Shown here: positions 5,255-6,761 of the stretch, one piece after another
How positions within the stretch are numbered: the stretch's first letter is position 1
Layout of the letters: each line of letters opens with the position of its first letter
Origin: JBOGJI01 sp050747865
GTDB taxonomy: Bacteria > Acidobacteriota > Thermoanaerobaculia > Multivoradales > JAHEKO01
NCBI GenBank assembly: GCA_050747865.1
Contig: JBOGJI010000193.1
Coordinates: 1 to 6,761 of the forward strand
Direction: 5' to 3'
Length of the DNA: 6,761 nucleotides
The notes under the pieces: generated by a model
The model's database searches: none
Seen by the model: the letters and a program-made list of their open reading frames with translations, nothing else
Told to the model about the DNA's origin: nothing
Made by a program: the position numbers and the translations under genes

Positions 5255-6114
5255 TGGCAACGAAACGATTGGCCGGCGGTGCCGTCAAGCAGCAGGGATG
5301 CGAGTTCGAGGCGGTGATCGCAACGATAGGGGTCGTGGATTCGGACGGCGACGTCATCGAGCCCGGAGCGTTCGCGGGCGCTGGCGCCGTGCCGGTTCTA
5401 TGGGGCCATGACAGCGGCGTTATCCCAATAGGCAAGGTGCGCATCGAGGAGCGTGGCGACCTGGTGGTGGCGGTCGGGTCGCTGATCGACGACGAAGCGT
5501 GTTCGTGGTTGCGGCACGATCTCGCGACGCCTCCGGCGGCGCAGCAATGGAGCTGGGGTTTCTTCCCCGCGAAGTTCAGCTTAGGCGATCTCGACGGCCA
5601 GCAGGTTCGCTTCCTGGAAGAAGTGGATCTGATCGAGGTGTCCGGAGTCGTGCGTGGTGCCAGCGTGGGAACGCGTACGCTCTCCGCGAAGGGCGGCTGC
5701 AGCGAAGGCCGTCGTGGGGTCACGGACCGCGATTTGGCGGAAATGGGCTGGGCGCGGTACAGCGTTGAGCCCGACCTGGAGCTGACACGGCTCGCCCGCG
5801 AGATCGCCGGCGATGATGTTCCCCGGGTGTTCCGAGCACGACGCGCGAAGGCCGGGGTCGAGAAGGGGATGCCGTTGCCCCGGGGTATCGGGTGGTGCCT
5901 CCAAAACACCCCCTGGTTGGGCGTCGACGTCGATCTCGCGAACACCAAACAGTCGCAGGTTTTCACCCTCGCGCATGAGCTCATGCATGCCACGGGCGAG
6001 CGTGACGAGTCGGAGTGCAACGATTTCGCCCGCCGCGTCACGATCGCGTTCGGGTGGCCGGAGCACGCTCAGGCGTTCTATGACTGCTTCGAGTCTGGTT
6101 GGACGGTGGCATGA
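5254..6114 (+). CDS. HK97-type prohead protease (U35) fused to an ImmA/IrrE-like HEXXH metallopeptidase
   Basis: A 286-aa protein with two peptidase-like parts. Residues 15-145 match the HK97 prohead protease family: VVDSDGDVIEPGAF (27-40), LWGHD with H52, QQWSWGFF with S100, and DLIEVSGVVRGASVGTRTL (125-143) with E128. These fit the family's His-Ser-Glu arrangement and spacing. Such proteases cut scaffold and capsid N-termini during head maturation. Residues about 175-270 resemble the ImmA/IrrE (DUF955) fold: a helix LTRLAREIAG, a strand VDVDLAN, then FTLAHELMHATG with H241-E242-xx-H245 and SECNDFARRV with E254 as a possible third ligand. ImmA enzymes cleave XRE-type repressors. The frame is continuous, and no frameshift is needed to join the halves. 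GAGGG precedes the ATG. No capsid gene follows. The U35 part is firm, the metallopeptidase part fairly firm, and the joint function unknown. Confidence 0.85.
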   Translation: MATKRLAGGAVKQQGCEFEAVIATIGVVDSDGDVIEPGAFAGAGAVPVLWGHDSGVIPIGKVRIEERGDLVVAVGSLIDDEACSWLRHDLATPPAAQQWSWGFFPAKFSLGDLDGQQVRFLEEVDLIEVSGVVRGASVGTRTLSAKGGCSEGRRGVTDRDLAEMGWARYSVEPDLELTRLAREIAGDDVPRVFRARRAKAGVEKGMPLPRGIGWCLQNTPWLGVDVDLANTKQSQVFTLAHELMHATGERDESECNDFARRVTIAFGWPEHAQAFYDCFESGWTVA

Positions 6115-6176
6115 GGCACGCGCTGCGCGTCGTAGCGCACTGGCTCGACGTAGTCTGCCGAGCGGTGGGGTTTTGA
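6111..6176 (+). CDS. Possible 21-aa peptide overlapping the protease stop
   Basis: ATGA at 6111 overlaps the protease stop and opens a 21-codon frame (MRHALRVVAHWLDVVCRAVGF), an amphipathic helix-like peptide with hydrophobic and basic faces. The 4-nt overlap matches the operon's style, but there is no clear Shine-Dalgarno sequence and the frame is short enough to be chance. Confidence 0.2.
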   Translation: MRHALRVVAHWLDVVCRAVGF

Positions 6177-6411
6177 CGTCCTCCGTTCCAGCCGGGGCTA
6201 CTTTCCCGGGCGAGTCTTCGCGTCCGTGACCCTCCGCCGGCACCCCGGCCGGGACGTGTTCCTTCTCTCGCGTCCCGAAGTTTGCCGGCAGTGGGATCGA
6301 AGTCAGGGAGCTGGCCGTCCCCTTGAGCGGCGGATACGCCGCAGCGGCCTCTACCGCAATAGCCTCTAGAGATGCGTCACGATGCCCTCGCCGGCCCTCG
6401 CCGCCGGGTGC
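6177..6411. other. Non-coding stretch at the strand switch; no supportable gene
   Basis: This lies between the end of the plus-strand cluster and the minus-strand toxin gene. Open frames exist on both strands, but none has a credible start with a ribosome binding site and none resembles a known family. A 6-bp stem, CCGGGG/TCCCGG with a 6-nt loop (6192-6209), is present but has no T-tract. CTCTAGAG is an 8-bp palindrome near 6363-6370, and CCCTCGCCG occurs twice near 6384-6402. I see no tRNA or attachment site. Confidence 0.5.
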
Positions 6412-6636
6412 CTAGATCCGCTCGAGCAGCTCCTCGAGCTGGCGGCGGTCGATCTCAAGCGTCCGCATGCAGCTTCTCAGTACATCCGGCTTCAACGTCT
6501 TGCGGTTCACGGGGAAGACGACGGGACGAGCCATGCTGGCTCGCGTCATGATGAGGTGGCTACCTTTCTGGCGGGAGACAATGCAGCCGAGCAGTAGGCA
6601 GACCTTCTCGAAGTCGCTCGAGCTAACGGGCCGCAC
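6412..6636 (-). CDS. hicA: HicA-like toxin (predicted mRNA interferase)
   Basis: A 74-aa protein from a GTG start at 6636. It has the HicA pattern: RPVSSSDFEKVCLLLGCIV (2-20), RQKGSHLIM (22-30) with the conserved H27 in the GSH motif, PVVFPVNRKTLKPDVLR (38-54), and a C-terminal helix EIDRRQLEELLERI. This is the double-stranded-RNA-binding-like fold of HicA toxins, which cleave mRNA and are held in check by HicB. The length is typical for the family. It overlaps the gene upstream on the same strand by 14 nt, so the two are probably coupled. No HicB-like frame is found downstream within the window, and the upstream partner's visible end does not look like HicB. Confidence 0.75.
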   Translation of the reverse strand: MRPVSSSDFEKVCLLLGCIVSRQKGSHLIMTRASMARPVVFPVNRKTLKPDVLRSCMRTLEIDRRQLEELLERI

Positions 6637-6761
6637 GGTGCGGATCGTCGAAGCCGATCGAAGCGGCGATGAAGGCGGGGACCGTCAAGGCGATCGGGAA
6701 CGACTCGCCGAGCACGCTTTCCACGGCCGGCCGCGAGAACTCCAGGGAGTCGCACGTTTCA
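6623..6761 (-). CDS. 3' end of an unidentified gene overlapping the toxin start
   Basis: On the minus strand a frame enters from the right edge and ends at TAG (6623-6625). The 45 visible residues include CDSLEFSRPAVESVLGESF, then ALTVPAFIAASIGFDDPHR near the C-terminus. Codon third positions are mostly G/C, which supports coding. It overlaps the HicA start by 14 nt, the arrangement expected of an antitoxin-toxin pair. However, the visible tail does not match the HicB endings I know. It is truncated and its identity is open. Confidence 0.6.
   Translation of the reverse strand, partial: ETCDSLEFSRPAVESVLGESFPIALTVPAFIAASIGFDDPHRAAR

Noticed and set aside
4989..6041. 350-codon open frame on the minus strand
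   Set aside because: Lies antisense to the 89-aa gene and the protease gene, which have clear families or ribosome binding sites. The product is a Ser/Arg-rich shadow typical of high-GC DNA.
6192..6209. Rho-independent terminator after the protease gene
   Set aside because: A 6-bp stem exists, but no T-rich tract follows it.
5581..6411. HicB antitoxin downstream of the toxin on the minus strand
   Set aside because: All three minus frames were read. One is open in the same frame after the toxin stop but has no HicB motif and runs antisense into the protease gene.
6230..6415. Plus-strand open frame with residues such as FAGSGIEVRELAVPLSGG
   Set aside because: No start codon with a ribosome binding site, no family resemblance, and the 3' end overlaps only the end of the toxin gene. 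Recorded in case an upstream frameshift is found.
1..6761. tRNA genes, CRISPR arrays, insertion sequences, long direct repeats suggesting att sites
   Set aside because: None seen by eye. No cloverleaf or T-loop sequence, no spaced repeats and no transposase frame. Distant short att repeats cannot be excluded without computation.

Overview
The window is high-GC bacterial DNA (roughly two-thirds G+C by eye) that looks like part of a phage-derived accessory element. The best candidate is a phage satellite or defective prophage of the mycobacterial phiRv1/phiRv2 or capsid-forming PICI kind, in an Actinomycetota-like host. The evidence for the host is indirect: high GC, a GTG start on the primase gene, two divergent promoters whose -10 boxes sit 7 nt from the start codon (leaderless transcripts, common in actinobacteria), and the gene set. 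No species can be named.

Layout. (1) Positions 1-697, minus strand: a truncated gene for a two-part protein with a C-terminal helix-turn-helix-like segment. (2) Positions 698-801: a divergent control region with two opposed promoters, a 15-bp dyad on one -10 box and an 8-bp inverted repeat reaching towards both -35 boxes. (3) Positions 802-4892, plus strand: eight tightly packed genes, each junction a 4-nt ATGA or GTGA overlap. They encode an XRE-type regulator, an AlpA/excisionase-type MerR-like HTH protein, a small zinc-knuckle protein, a 720-aa primase-helicase (NrS-1/DUF5906 type), a 56-aa basic protein over a cluster of TACGCG/CGCGTA motifs, a 79-aa unknown, a 151-aa protein resembling phage small-terminase-like proteins, and a 143-aa unknown. 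(4) Positions 4893-4984: an AT-rich leader with a tandem hexamer repeat. (5) Positions 4985-6114: an 89-aa helical protein and a 286-aa protein that joins an HK97-type prohead protease (peptidase U35) to an ImmA/IrrE-like HEXXH metallopeptidase. (6) Positions 6177-6411: no supportable gene. (7) Positions 6412-6761, minus strand: a HicA-like toxin gene overlapping the end of an unidentified gene that runs off the window.

How the parts may work together (inference). The divergent region would be the lysogeny/induction switch, the HTH proteins its regulators, the primase-helicase the replication enzyme, the motif cluster just after it a candidate origin, and the small-terminase-like and protease genes the link to packaging and capsid maturation. 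No integrase, large terminase, portal, major capsid or tail gene is visible, and the strand flips where a capsid gene would be expected. The protease-metallopeptidase fusion is the most unusual gene. ImmA-type peptidases classically destroy XRE-family repressors, and an XRE-family gene opens this same gene cluster.
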